A stretch of DNA of 22,196 nucleotides from Chara braunii (lineage: Eukaryota > Streptophyta > Charophyceae > Charales > Characeae), in NCBI GenBank assembly GCA_003427395.1, contig BFEA01000001.1, forward strand, positions 11,369,629 to 11,391,824, in the 5' to 3' direction. Shown here piece by piece: positions 8,994-18,631 of the stretch. Positions within the stretch are counted from its first letter, which is position 1. Each line of letters opens with the position of its first letter. The notes beneath the pieces are model-generated. The model was given only the letters and a program-made list of their open reading frames with translations. It was not told the origin of the DNA and made no database searches. Position numbers and translations under genes: made by a program.

Positions 8994-10896
8994 GGTCAAA
9001 GAGATACTGTCGGAAATACATCAGACGTAACTGTTGTTGTTGTACTCGATGAAGATGTTTCATTTTTTTGGTTTCCCTCTATAATAGTTGTAAGTATTGC
9101 AGTTGGTGCAGTTACTGTTGCAGTTACTGCAGGTGTTACAACATTTCACACCCCCTACCTTTTTTTTTTCTTTTTTCAGGAGACCATCCACCCCACTCTA
9201 TTTTCCTTTTTTGTCTCAAGATGTCCCCAATGTTTTTCTTTCGAAATTCCCGCTCGGATATTATTTATTTTATAGGAATAAATAAACCTCATAATTTGCC
9301 AAAAATCAGTTGTCGACGATCCTGGGCAACTGATGTACCAGACGTCCGACTGAAACGTCGAACCTAACCCTCTGGTGAACGAACGACGCATATCTTACAA
9401 AATAACATATTTTTGTATATTTAACAACTATAATTTATAGTTTTATTTAATATCATCAAATATTTTGGTTGAGTATTTTATAACCTTTTAAACCACAAGT
9501 ATTTCATAACCACAATAATATCATTTTATAACAGTACCTTGTGCAAAAAACTTAAATCATTTTTGTTTAGTATTTTATAAATCACATTACAATCTTGATA
9601 AAAAAAATCTTCATAAATATTTGACCTCATGTTTTATTGCATTAAAAGTTTTAAGAACCATGATAAACAAATAAATACTAAAAATTGTGTTCACAATTTC
9701 ATAATAAGAGTTAATAAATATTACTTACATTATTTTATGTTATACAAGTAAAAAATGCAATTAAAACAAATAACGAATATCAAAATATTAAAAGTGAGAC
9801 ATTATTTTTATGTCTAAAAATTTCTTACTCGGTCGTGGTTAATATTATAATAAGTAAAAATTAAAGTTTTTAATGCATAAATAATGAAATATTGCATTAT
9901 CAACATCTATTGTAAAAATCTTCAGTCCATTTTTGTCAACGTTTCTCACACACACACACGCACACATATATATATTAATCTTTATCCGTTTTTTTTTTTT
10001 TTTTTTTTAAAACACCCAATATCTATGACTAAATTAGACAAATTAAAAACTTAGTTTGGTGTTCTTGACAAACGGAGATGATCGATTGAGTTGGGCAAGA
10101 CACTCCGGATAAGCTCAACCCATAAACGCAAGAAAGGTAAAAACATATAATGATATTATAGAAATAAAAAATAAACAATGAACAATGAAATACTAACAAA
10201 GCCGAAATAAAAATAACGAAATTGAGTGTTACTGTAACCTCCATTCAATAAAATAATACATGTGGTTTTACATTGGGCCTTGTAGCCCATCCTACCTACA
10301 TTATTAAAGGTGGTTAACCGTTCACGCCTCTCTATTGTACATACTCCTAACAAGGATGTGCATCATCTGTCATGATATGTTTTTTCAAATTAAGAATTCC
10401 TCATTCATCCCTACTCACAATCAATAGATATATCTTGGCACCCGTATGACAGGGTCACACCTTACGAGATATCTCATAGCCTAACCCAACAATCGCAATT
10501 CAGGGTGATGAATAACCAACACTTCATTGTTGGATCCTACAAGGACACTCACTGTCCTCCATTGTAATGCCTTCCTGAAATAACAATTTTAAATGATCTA
10601 AACTGTTAGTGATGGTCTTATATACTGTATATAATCATAATCCTTATAATAAGTATAAACTGACATTTTTAAAATATTTAAATGAAATAAACCAATATAA
10701 AAAATAGATTATAAAAAGAACTCATGAATCAAAAGAATATGATACAATCAAATATAAGTTATATTTTTAACTAAGCATTTTGAAAAGTCTTGAATAAACA
10801 TTTTTTAGAATTAGAGTGATGTATCATGAATCGTTTTTGCATACTTCAAATATAACTTAAATATTTTATCATAATCAAAGTTGTTATATTCAAGGT
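8994..10896. other. AT-rich spacer; (CA)n(TA)n and poly(T) tracts
   Basis: There is no gene that I can support. Small features are an 8-bp hairpin (ATCAGTTG/CAACTGAT, about 9305-9334), a (CA)n/(TA)n tract at about 9948-9975, and a run of 20 T at 9989-10008. Open frames of 60-110 codons here are low-complexity. Confidence 0.6.
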
Positions 10897-10985
10897 TATC
10901 AACCCGTACGTATGGAGGCCCCCGAGCTGACCTCTATACGTTTGGGTGTTCGGGGTTCGAACCTGAAGGAGTTCGGCCCCCGGAA
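10897..10985 (-). repeat. Dispersed GC-rich repeat, copy 2 (inverted)
   Basis: The reverse complement of this stretch contains GGGGGCCGAACTCCTTCAGG followed by TTCGAACCCCGAA, matching 5061-5150 across about 33 bp. It contains GGTTCGAACCT, which resembles a tRNA/SINE B-box, but no A-box or tRNA fold accompanies it. Confidence 0.6.
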
Positions 10986-11240
10986 AATATTTTGTCGCCT
11001 TAAAATAATTAATTTTTTATTTTTTTTGAGTTCTCTATAATATAAGTTATATGCATATTAAACATTAAGGTCATTTTACTAATAAAAAAAAAACCCACCA
11101 AAGATAAAGGTGTCAAAACATGCTCGCGTCCTCATTTTTTTTTTTTTTTCCATTTTTTTTTAAATTTTCACTTGATTTTGAGACCTAAATAATTTTATTA
11201 TTTTTTGAAACTTTTTTCATGAGTTTTTTTTTTTTTTTTT

Positions 11241-11688
11241 CAATACAAACTATTATTACAATGGGTAAAATTGAGGTCGGGGACCTCACAATTCAACCCG
11301 AAGTTATTCTGGCAACATGAACCAGTTTAGCTTACGAGTGACCAATTACCACTTCTGATTATCCAGTAACGAAACTAGGAAATATCTAGGGAGAAAGGTG
11401 ACCAAAACGAGGTTGCTACCCTGAAATCCCAACTTCTACAAAAGAAAGTCCCAGACCTGAAAAACCAAAAAAAAAAAAAAAAAAGGCTAATCTGCCGAAC
11501 CTATGACTAACCGCAAGATCCGATGAGCTTGTGACTCTATGTATCCTGTTTAAAGATGACAAGTAGACCCCTAGAGATCAGTCCTACATTTGCCCTGTAC
11601 TCCCTCCATTTACTATCCCTCTGCCTTCCTCATGCGAAAACAAAAATTGAGTGCCCAAGTTCGTAAAGTTGATCTAGTCTGTGTAAAA
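11241..11688 (-). other. LINE 3' UTR (inferred)
   Basis: This is the sequence between the ORF2 stop and the presumed poly(A). It contains no open frame continuing ORF2. A plus-strand run of 18 A at 11467-11484 lies inside it (poly-U in LINE sense), which is odd for a LINE 3' UTR and could mark a second insertion. Confidence 0.55.
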
Positions 11689-12075
11689 CTACGCATTTAA
11701 AACAACTTTTCCTTCCTCAAACTTTACAAGTTTCCCACCAATACCCCGTATTTCATCAAGCCAGCGATTGGGTTTTCCTTTGCACTTCCTTCTCCAGTCC
11801 GCTTGAATAAGGCGGTGAAGCGACACTCCGAATAATGTTCGAATTTCCTTGTTCAACATTTTTCGGTTTTCGAAGACTCGTTGGTTCCGTTCCTTCCAAA
11901 CCACTTTGCATCCAACCGCATGAGCATCTTGGGCAATGTAGCCCCATCCCTCATTTAGCTTGAGTGAGTCTGGGATTTCTCCCAATAAGACTTATTCCCG
12001 GGACCAAGTCAGACGTTCCTCAGAGATACAAGACCAAAACTTTTCTCACCAATCTCATATTCTAGTAGAAGCTGG

Positions 12076-12129
12076 ACAGTCGTAGCACACATGAGTAGTG
12101 GATTCGAATGCCCATTGGCATCTTTAGCA
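12076..12129 (-). other. ORF2 C-terminal zinc motif (zf-RVT-like)
   Basis: Eighteen codons fit C-X2-C-X8-H-X4-C. The first Cys is at 12129-12127, a TAA stop falls inside the first Cys pair (12126-12124), and the last Cys is at 12078-12076. It is preceded by LAQRGLKIDLT, the usual 'L..RGI' lead-in of this domain. It is followed by residues where two expected Trp codons read TGA, then by LLGEIPDSLKLNEGW and VVWKERNQRVFEN. The context makes the assignment firm. Confidence 0.85.
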
Positions 12130-13559
12130 TGTGAGGTCAATCTTAAGCCCTCTTTGAGCTAAATTTATTGCAGATGGAGTCGCTAACAAGGAAAGGAGTC
12201 AGAGATTAACCGTCAATCTAGGGCTTGAGGCTACCGTTAGCTGTTGCGAGCACCGAGTCGAAACTTTCTCAATGGTCTGACCCACAGTTAAACACTCGGC
12301 TTCACCTGGAGGATGTTACCTCTTTTGAGGAACGAGGTGGGGTTAGCAACTGGTATGCCCAAGGAACTGAGTATCCCGTTAAAGGTAGATTTGCCCCCCA
12401 TGAACCCTCACCCTTCCATCCCCATAGTTTGGGATTTAATTTGAGGTTGGAGATTCCTCGACCATAGACGAAAACTCTACAGTCCCAGTTGCCTTCTTCG
12501 TCGCCGGTTTCCCACACTCGAACTAGTGTTAACCTAGCAGTCAGTGGTGGGTGGCAGCATTCTTCCAGTTGACCAAAAGGTTTCGCTTATTGAAATCAGT
12601 TGCCTCCTAGCATTGAAATTTTATTTTCCCTGTTGCATCGAACCCTGTTAGTGTCTAGAAAGTAGAGGAGAACTTCGGAGAATGGTTGATATACCACGTT
12701 CCAGGAGGACCAATACCTTATGGACCCAAGATATATTTCCACTGCATTGAAATAACTTCAATTAACTCATATAACCTTTCCTCAACATACCAAACTGGGC
12801 CAAGAACAGATCTCAGTGGTGCTGGGGGCATCCATTGCCGCTCTCCTGAGTTTCAAATATCGCCAATTCTCAGAATACCTTTCTCGGTCCAGCTTCGACA
12901 AAAACTGTTGTGTGAAGGGGAGGCGGAGAACCATTGACCATCTGACCTGCGGATATGAGAGTTTTCGAAGAATGGTTGCATAAGAATTTCAATTTTTGTA
13001 GTTGGTTGTAGCCAAGAGTTAGGCTTCAACCTTTTCCAGGTAAGCATTACCGCCCTTCAAAATTCAGATTTAATTTGTCTATTATGATAGGAGGCCATAA
13101 GAAAACATGTCCAAACATAAGTTGACCTCTGCAGATTCCACTCTTAAACCAAAATAAGTTCGTCCATAACAATTCAGTGTTCTTCCTCAGGAGAACAAAC
13201 AACTCTGATCACCCATCTGACCAGCATGGTTGTACTTTTCCGTAATGGATCAATCATACTCATCCCCTCTTCCCTTTTTGGAAAACATAAAAGGTTCGAA
13301 GCCACTTTAGACATGAATCCTTCCCACTCACCTACATGAGGTTTCCACACAAACTTGGTTGTCCTACGTCGAAGCAGGGAACACAAGTGTTTACCCAAGG
13401 GTCTAATAACTCTTTGCATTGACCGTTGTAGGAGGATACCCTCCTGGTCTACAGTACAGGGTAGCAGGGAAACCTGGATTCTGAGGAATCCCTCTGACTG
13501 ATTGGAAGTTATCCGTTTCATGCTTCAGTTCACCGAAGGAGTGTGCTCTCTTGGGAGGA

Positions 13560-14577
13560 AAAAAATTGACTTAGACTAATTGACAGATGCTTTAGACAAA
13601 TTTGAATACTCATATAGGCAGCTTTTCAAGGCATTAATAGAAGTCACAGTGTCAGAGTTCTCTGAAATGACGAAGAGATCATCTGCCAGTGTCTCCACCT
13701 TACACTGATTACGACTTGTCTCAATACCTTTACTTTGAGGATGAACTCATATATTACACAAAAGACTCTCAATTTGGATTACGAATAACAATGGGGCTAA
13801 GGGACAACCCTGCTTTAGAGATCTTGTGAGTCGAAAAAATTCTGACAAATTACCGCTCACCATTACAAAACCAGTGGATAATGAGTATGGGGCAACAACC
13901 CAGTTGCATAGATTATCTCCGAAGCCTGTGTGTCTCAGCGTAGTGAGAACGTAAGTCCAATTGACTCGGTCGTAGGCTTTCTCGAGGTCGAGCATCAAAT
14001 TTGACATGTTCGCTCTCGAACTCTCAACAATTTTCAGAGATTCTATAGTCGTAACTATATTATTGAATATAGAACGACCTTGCACGAATGTGCCTTGATC
14101 ATTCTCAATTAGGGAGGGGAGGTAACACCCTAGTCGTATTGCTAGGACTTTAGTTAGAAGCTTGTAGGATACATTCAAAACTGAATTTTGGTGCCCGTTC
14201 CGAATTTCAGACCTGTCGCATTTTTTGTACAGTAGTGAAATAATTGCGTTCCTCATCCCTGCTGAGAGATTGCCGCCAATCAGCACGTGGTTGTAGATGT
14301 CGACTAGTTCATCTTTTATGGCCTTCCAAATGACCAGGTGAACTTCAACCGCGACGCCATCGTCCCCTGGGGCCTTCTCCTTAGCCATGGATTCTAGTGC
14401 TTCCCACGGTTCTTTTGTAGTAATCGGTCCGTCCAGGTCCAACTTACCTTGAGTCGAAAATCTGGCTGTGAATGTTGACCAGTGATTTGAACCTTTCGCC
14501 AAATCCTCTGCAATGTCTTCATATGAGTGTCTGGTTGTTAGTTTGTCGTGGTAGTATAAAGCCGCATACAAACACAA
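13560..14577 (-). other. ORF2 reverse transcriptase domain
   Basis: One open stretch of 275 codons holds the non-LTR RT landmarks: KAPGDDGV, LNVSYKLLTKVLAIRL with NDQGTFVQGRSI, motif A LMLDLEKAYDRVNW (catalytic Asp at 13989-13987), and the GCPLAPLLF block. After one TGA (13749-13747) the same frame continues to motif C, LADD (Asp pair 13683-13678), in place of the more usual YADD or FADD, then to the SKASVN...KS block. The catalytic aspartates are intact although the gene is broken. The upstream stretch begins just after a TAG at 14580-14578, so its first codon is not a true start. Confidence 0.95.
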
Positions 14578-15072
14578 CTAGGAGTGGTTTCGGGCTAATG
14601 GCAGGTCATGGTCAAATGGATGTGAGAGTTCACACATTAAATAAGATAGCCGTTTGGATAGCAGTTTCTGAAAGGAATATCTGGTCATGAGGTCAAAGAC
14701 CGCAATGCCTTTGACTTCTAAGCGGTCTGCCCACCGGTCAGATTATTTTTGTTGAAGATCATCTCATTCTGCCATATGCTTTTCTCTCCTTGGACTCCAG
14801 ACGATGTTAGAGATGGGGTGCAGGTTCATTCGATTTTCGATGTATTCTATTTTTCGAAGGATTTCAGTTTCTCTACTCTTTCTATTTGCAACAAGAATAC
14901 GCAAGAAAATGCTAAGATGTTTTGATAAAATTCTCGATCCAGCCTCCCACCAAGCATCCTTTGAGGCAAATTTGGCCAAGTTCAATTTCCAATCTGCTCA
15001 AAATCTCCTCATCCAGTCCACGACTCCTGACTCTTCTAAGATCTGCATGTTAACTCTGAAGTAACTTGGACC

Positions 15073-15803
15073 TCACTCTAATTTGTTGGATGTCAATGTG
15101 GCGAGTACTGATTTATGATCAAACATATGATTTGGCTTTTCCTTGACACTTACAGTGGTTTGCCAGACAACAAGTGACAACAATAAAAAATCAAGACGTC
15201 TACACGTAACACCTTTTCCTTTATTGAAGTTTGAAAACCAGGTGTAGCCAGTTTCTCCTGGGTGCAGGAGGCTGTATGGTTCTGACAAGTCCATGCAATC
15301 CATTAGCTCAATCAGAGCAAAAACATCTCGATTTCCTCGCACTCCCTCTAGCTAATCCAGCGAGGTATGCCAATCCCCGGAGATTAGCAAGTTCTCGCAA
15401 TCATGGATAGATAGAGGGAGATCAGAACAAAAAGTGATTCATTCCGACCGATCAGTGAGGGCATAAATAAACGCTATAATCCATTCATGCCCTTCAATCC
15501 AAAGTTTGACCCACGCTCATCTACCCCATGAATCCGCAAAGAAGTCTACAATTTCGATATTAAGGTTACAGTGAATTAATATAACTAACCCTCATGTGAG
15601 CCCCTGACCAGAGACCAGATCTGTGGGCCATCCCACCAAGTGCCTAATTCCATAACCTTATCCTCCGACAATTTGCTTTCCTGGAAACAAAGAATGTCAA
15701 CTTTGAGCTCGGGGATCCAACTTTTCAACCTACCATTTTTATTCCTCCTTGCTGAGTCTCTTAATCCGCGAATATTCCATGTGGCAATTTTAAGCCTGCC
15801 CAT
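15073..15803 (-). other. ORF2 endonuclease (APE-like) domain
   Basis: The exonuclease-endonuclease-phosphatase fold signatures are visible in order. The catalytic Asn of TWNIRGL is at 15776-15774 and the metal-binding Glu of CFQESK at 15680-15678. An IYALTD block stands in place of the usual VYAP. GDWH at 15378-15367 has His (15369-15367) where the family has Asn in GDFN/GDWN. The YTWFSN and RRLDFLL blocks follow, and the final catalytic Asp-His pair is at 15120-15115. That last motif reads FDH instead of SDH, a difference a single C-to-T change would explain. Three in-frame stops and one frameshift interrupt it. Confidence 0.9.
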
Positions 15804-16359
15804 TCGGGCCGGCACCACCAGATTGTTGGATTTGGGAATTAGATGTCGCAGGTGCCCAATGTTTTGTCAGGGCAATTTTGAAGAACGAATAATTTATCTT
15901 CTCTTCCCTGCCCAATTTGGAATTCAGCTCCCCGAGAAAATCAGCAGAGACCGTGGGGGCAATCTTAATTCTTCTCAAATCATATTTTTTGCTCTCTACA
16001 AGCCAAACCCACGGGATTAACCGAAGGCCTGCCCTTTCCAAAACGTCTAATTGGCCTGGGAAAAATGAGCGTCGAAGAGAGGAGTGTAAAAGCGGGTGCG
16101 TTTACCATCGATCTCAACAAAAAATCGAGGCATGGAGATATGAAGGATACAGAAAGCAGACTTGCTTTGAAACAGGGTACGAGTCATCGTGTCCAAGGCA
16201 TGGGGTAGAGAGATTTGGGACAACCAGTATTGAACCGAATGGGGGATCCATCAAGACTAGCCCACACAATAATCCACATCGATTCTCTCACTACCGTGCA
16301 CATCAAAGGTAAAACCTTGGATTCCAAGACAGACCGCTTCTTGGATACGGCTTTCATAT
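15804..16359 (-). pseudogene. LINE inter-ORF/ORF1 C-terminal coding remnant
   Basis: Two open stretches in different frames, roughly 16319-16025 and 16041-15793, read as ordinary protein sequence rather than noise. The first contains RFFVEIDGKRTRFYTPLF; the second contains LIPWVWLVESKKYDLRR and SADFLGELNSKLGREEK. They overlap the start of ORF2 by a few bases. I do not recognise a named domain. The position suggests the C-terminal end of ORF1 or an additional segment between ORF1 and ORF2, broken by at least one frameshift and several stops. Confidence 0.55.
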
Positions 16360-17340
16360 GAGACCTTGACGGTTTACGTTTTTACCTACCGTTGATGAGC
16401 GGGTGACGTGTGTACCTTCATTGGAGCTGTCGGAGTCTTCTGCGTGAACCTCATCCACCCGGATGTCCACACCACTTCCTTCGCTAAGACGACTTTGTTT
16501 GCTTGGTGACTCTCCCTAGACTCTACTGCTTCCTGGTCCTTGTCCCATCGGACCTGATGGGGACGCTACAACTAGATAGGGATGCGGGTCAAACCCTCCT
16601 GCTGATTGAGGATGGAAGAGGTTCATCATCACTTGATTCCAGGGCATAAATGCGTGCATGTTGGCCACCGAAGGACTTCAGCCAAGATGCAGACCTGATG
16701 ATGGGAATCCAAATTCCTGGGGCTGGTTACTCCATAATTGGCCTCTGAAGTTAATTACCACTGGGAAAGCCAAACCCTAAAACAGTTCCGGGAAAGAACG
16801 TAGGATTGATTCGGCCGTTCGACCCTGTCGGGGTGTTTGAAGCCGCAAGTTCCAATGATACTGATGGTTGGCCCTGTTGGCCCGATGCTCCTGGCGCACG
16901 AAGATGACCGCCATATGTATGTTGTGCGGCCCTTGCTCCTGATGTGGTCGCGGCCCGTGGATGGCTGAACAAGGTAGTAGCATCTTGAGTTCTTCTCGCT
17001 GTTCGCCTACATGTTAGCTCTGTGTGAAAAAACGTGTGACATCATTTGCACCAGTCCGAGTCAGTGCACGTTAGCCGGACTTCAAAGAGGTCCCCTTGAA
17101 AGGTTTGAATCCAAAATTTATCCTTCATGTTGACTCTCTGCGCGGATCGATGTCGAACCGGAGATTCACCAATTTAGGGTCAGTCTCGTCCTCATCCGGA
17201 GTCTGAACCTTCAAGATCTTACCTATCGATTTTCGAATGTGGGCGTTGTCGAGCGCATCGGTCCGGCACCGCACAGGGCAGCGCGGGACCCTCCCGGCCA
17301 CGTCACGCAGGAGTTGGTTTAAATCCTTCGTCGCAAATGC
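16360..17340 (-). pseudogene. LINE ORF1 (gag-like, DUF4283/CCHC type), degenerate
   Basis: ORF1 proteins bind the element RNA. From 17340 the first frame gives HIRKSIGKILKVQTPDE and KLVNLRFDID, the 'IG..lkvD....v.l.idl' pattern of DUF4283, ending in TGA at 17127-17125. A second frame takes over at about 17128 with FWIQTFQGDLFEVRL. It then runs into a zinc knuckle of the form C-X2-C-X4-H-X4-C at 17050-17009, with a TGA (17044-17042) inside the first Cys pair. A Gly/Gln/Pro/Ala-rich tail follows to TAA at 16753-16751, and a third frame from 16749 continues as Pro/Gly-rich then acidic Ser/Asp/Glu-rich sequence (DEVHAEDSDSSNEG). The true N-terminus is not identified. The zinc knuckle and its position make ORF1 the best call; the DUF4283 assignment is moderately sure. 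Confidence 0.7.
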
Positions 17341-18253
17341 ATATGGAGCTTCCGCAAGCCGCTCCGACCGAGTGCGCTAGCCATACCTTTCACGAGCCCC
17401 TACGACAAGATATGGCCTATGCGAGGCACGACTTACCTACACCTTACGAGAACTGTCACCTCCCTTCGGTGGGCGTATCCCCGCCGAGCTACCAGTCCAT
17501 AGTACGAAAGCTGATTAGTTGCAATCGCAGAGGTGGACCAGCCGAGGGCGTTTCTCGTTGGCTGTAGCATAGGGGGTACGCGCGGTAGTACGCCTCTATC
17601 GAACTCGCGCGCGAACTGACATCTTGGGGGGGGCTGAGGTCCCAAGCACGACTCGTCGTCTGTCGACTAAGACGCATCCCACACGCCACGCGCACACCTC
17701 TATAAAGAACATAAAAATACAAACACACCCACATACGCACGTACATATACATATACAGAACGACACTGAACAAACAGCGCGACAACACTCCAAGTCCCTT
17801 AGTAGCCATCCCATAACTTTCCGACATGAAAATCGGATAGGCGTCGCGCGCGAGACTTAGTACAAAAATCGCGCGGACGTAGGGTTAACTCATATCGACT
17901 CGCAATGCAAGCGTATGCAAACAGTCGCAATGATGGCGTACTACGTAGTACCCATACTCATGTGGTCCTCGTTAATCTCGAGGGTCGCATTTGACACTCA
18001 TGTGCCGGCTGACACGTGTCTTGAGGGAATGATCTCTCGACGTTGGACAACTGCCAAGTGCGGTTGAAAGCCACACCCTCTTCTGCACCCTGCGGAGAGT
18101 GGGAGGTACACAGTTTCATGCCTGTGGTGGCAATCGTCTCTTATCGCTCTAGAGACCATCTCCATCATCTAGGGGCTGGAGAGAAGTCAAGGGGGTTGAC
18201 ATTGACGGCTGCCACAAACTACAATGTCCAACCATAGAAATCTAAAAAGCAAA
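17341..18253. other. GC-moderate region, no recognised gene
   Basis: Composition is more balanced than in the AT-rich left half. It may include the LINE 5' UTR. Open frames (for example 17489-17827 minus, 17624-17860 plus) have no domain and cover simple (CA)n/(TA)n-like sequence around 17700-17760. A perfect 14-bp palindrome, GTACTACGTAGTAC, lies at 17938-17951, and a GACACGTGTC palindrome at 18011-18020. Confidence 0.5.
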
Positions 18254-18423
18254 GGATAACAGGGAATCTCCCTCTTCTTGCAACCACACGATTTGTTTAG
18301 CCCTTACACGTGGTCCCAGTAGACCGCGTGAAACACTCAAGACATACATATATCACATAAATATAAAGGGCTAATAATATGTGACGATCACTTCTCACAA
18401 TCATAGTGAAACTCCTCTCAGCC
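18254..18423. repeat. 170-bp exact duplicate, copy 1 (assembly artefact)
   Basis: This stretch, from GGATAACAGGGAATC to CTCCTCTCAGCC, is identical base for base to 18462-18631. The only thing between the copies is the 38-bp adapter. Left-flanking sequence joins copy 1 and right-flanking sequence joins copy 2, so the real genome most likely has a single copy. Confidence 0.95.
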
Positions 18424-18461
18424 CTGTCTCTTATACACATCTAGATGTGTATAAGAGACAG
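18424..18461. other. Nextera mate-pair junction adapter (two inverted Tn5 mosaic ends)
   Basis: CTGTCTCTTATACACATCT at 18424-18442 is followed directly by its reverse complement AGATGTGTATAAGAGACAG at 18443-18461. The 19-bp hyperactive Tn5 mosaic end is synthetic, and the back-to-back pair is the circularisation junction of Illumina Nextera mate-pair libraries. A native plant genome would not contain it. It came in with untrimmed reads, probably during gap closing. Confidence 0.98.
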
Positions 18462-18631
18462 GGATAACAGGGAATCTCCCTCTTCTTGCAACCACACGAT
18501 TTGTTTAGCCCTTACACGTGGTCCCAGTAGACCGCGTGAAACACTCAAGACATACATATATCACATAAATATAAAGGGCTAATAATATGTGACGATCACT
18601 TCTCACAATCATAGTGAAACTCCTCTCAGCC
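18462..18631. repeat. 170-bp exact duplicate, copy 2 (assembly artefact)
   Basis: The sequence is identical to 18254-18423. It starts at the first base after the adapter and ends where the genome resumes with (AT)n at 18632. Zero divergence, together with the adapter, points to one short circularised fragment having been read across its junction. Confidence 0.95.

Larger units (their letters stand above)
11689..15803 (-). pseudogene. LINE ORF2 polyprotein (endonuclease-reverse transcriptase), degenerate
   Basis: In an active element this protein nicks target DNA and reverse-transcribes the element RNA at the nick. The ATG at 15803-15801 starts MGRLKIATWNIRGL, the usual beginning of plant L1 ORF2. 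The first 73 codons are in one frame. A shift near 15585 moves the reading to a second frame, which is kept to the end except for roughly 12517-12300, where a third frame carries the conserved YSVPWAYQLL block. About twenty in-frame stops remain, including 13749-13747, 13578-13576, 13527-13525 and 13176-13174. Domains in order are endonuclease (15803-15073), linker (15072-14580), reverse transcriptase (14577-13560), thumb/connection (13521-12150), zinc motif (12129-12076) and the tail with VVWKERNQRVFEN (about 11900). The last codon precedes a stop at 11691-11689. The identification is very secure; function is lost. Confidence 0.93.
11224..17340 (-). mobile_element. Plant L1-type LINE, nearly full length, decayed
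   Basis: Read on the minus strand, the order is an ORF1 with a DUF4283-like segment and a CCHC zinc knuckle (about 17340-16360), an inter-ORF coding remnant (16359-15804), and ORF2 with apurinic-type endonuclease, reverse transcriptase and a C-terminal zf-RVT-like zinc motif (15803-11689). About 450 bp of 3' UTR follows, then a run of 17 T at 11224-11240 that would be the poly(A) tail. This architecture is characteristic of plant L1 LINEs, and ORF2 of about 1370 codons fits the family. Many in-frame stops and a few frameshifts make it non-autonomous. The 5' boundary is uncertain because no clear target duplication was found; it may lie to the right of 17340. LTRs are absent, and the EN plus zf-RVT layout excludes an LTR element. 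Confidence 0.92.

Noticed and set aside
10954-10964. GGTTCGAACCT as a tRNA or SINE B-box
   Set aside because: No A-box at the right distance, no cloverleaf, and the motif is part of a dispersed GC-rich repeat whose other copy differs at this point.
11597-11620. TACTCCCTCC as a Stowaway MITE terminus
   Set aside because: Only the first ten bases resemble it, and no matching inverted end was seen at a suitable distance.
11224-17340. LTR retrotransposon or endogenous pararetrovirus as the source of the RT
   Set aside because: The endonuclease upstream of RT, the zf-RVT-like tail, the non-LTR RT motif order and the absence of protease, RNase H, integrase or LTRs identify an L1-type LINE.
18254-18275. 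Resemblance to an I-SceI homing site (GGATAACAGGG)
   Set aside because: Only part of the 18-bp site matches and the 3' half differs. It is a chance similarity at the fragment end.
18424-18461. Natural Tn5/IS50 insertion or an inverted-repeat regulatory hairpin
   Set aside because: The 19-bp mosaic end is an engineered sequence, the two ends touch with nothing between them, and the flanks are exact 170-bp copies instead of a 9-bp target duplication. A library adapter explains all three.
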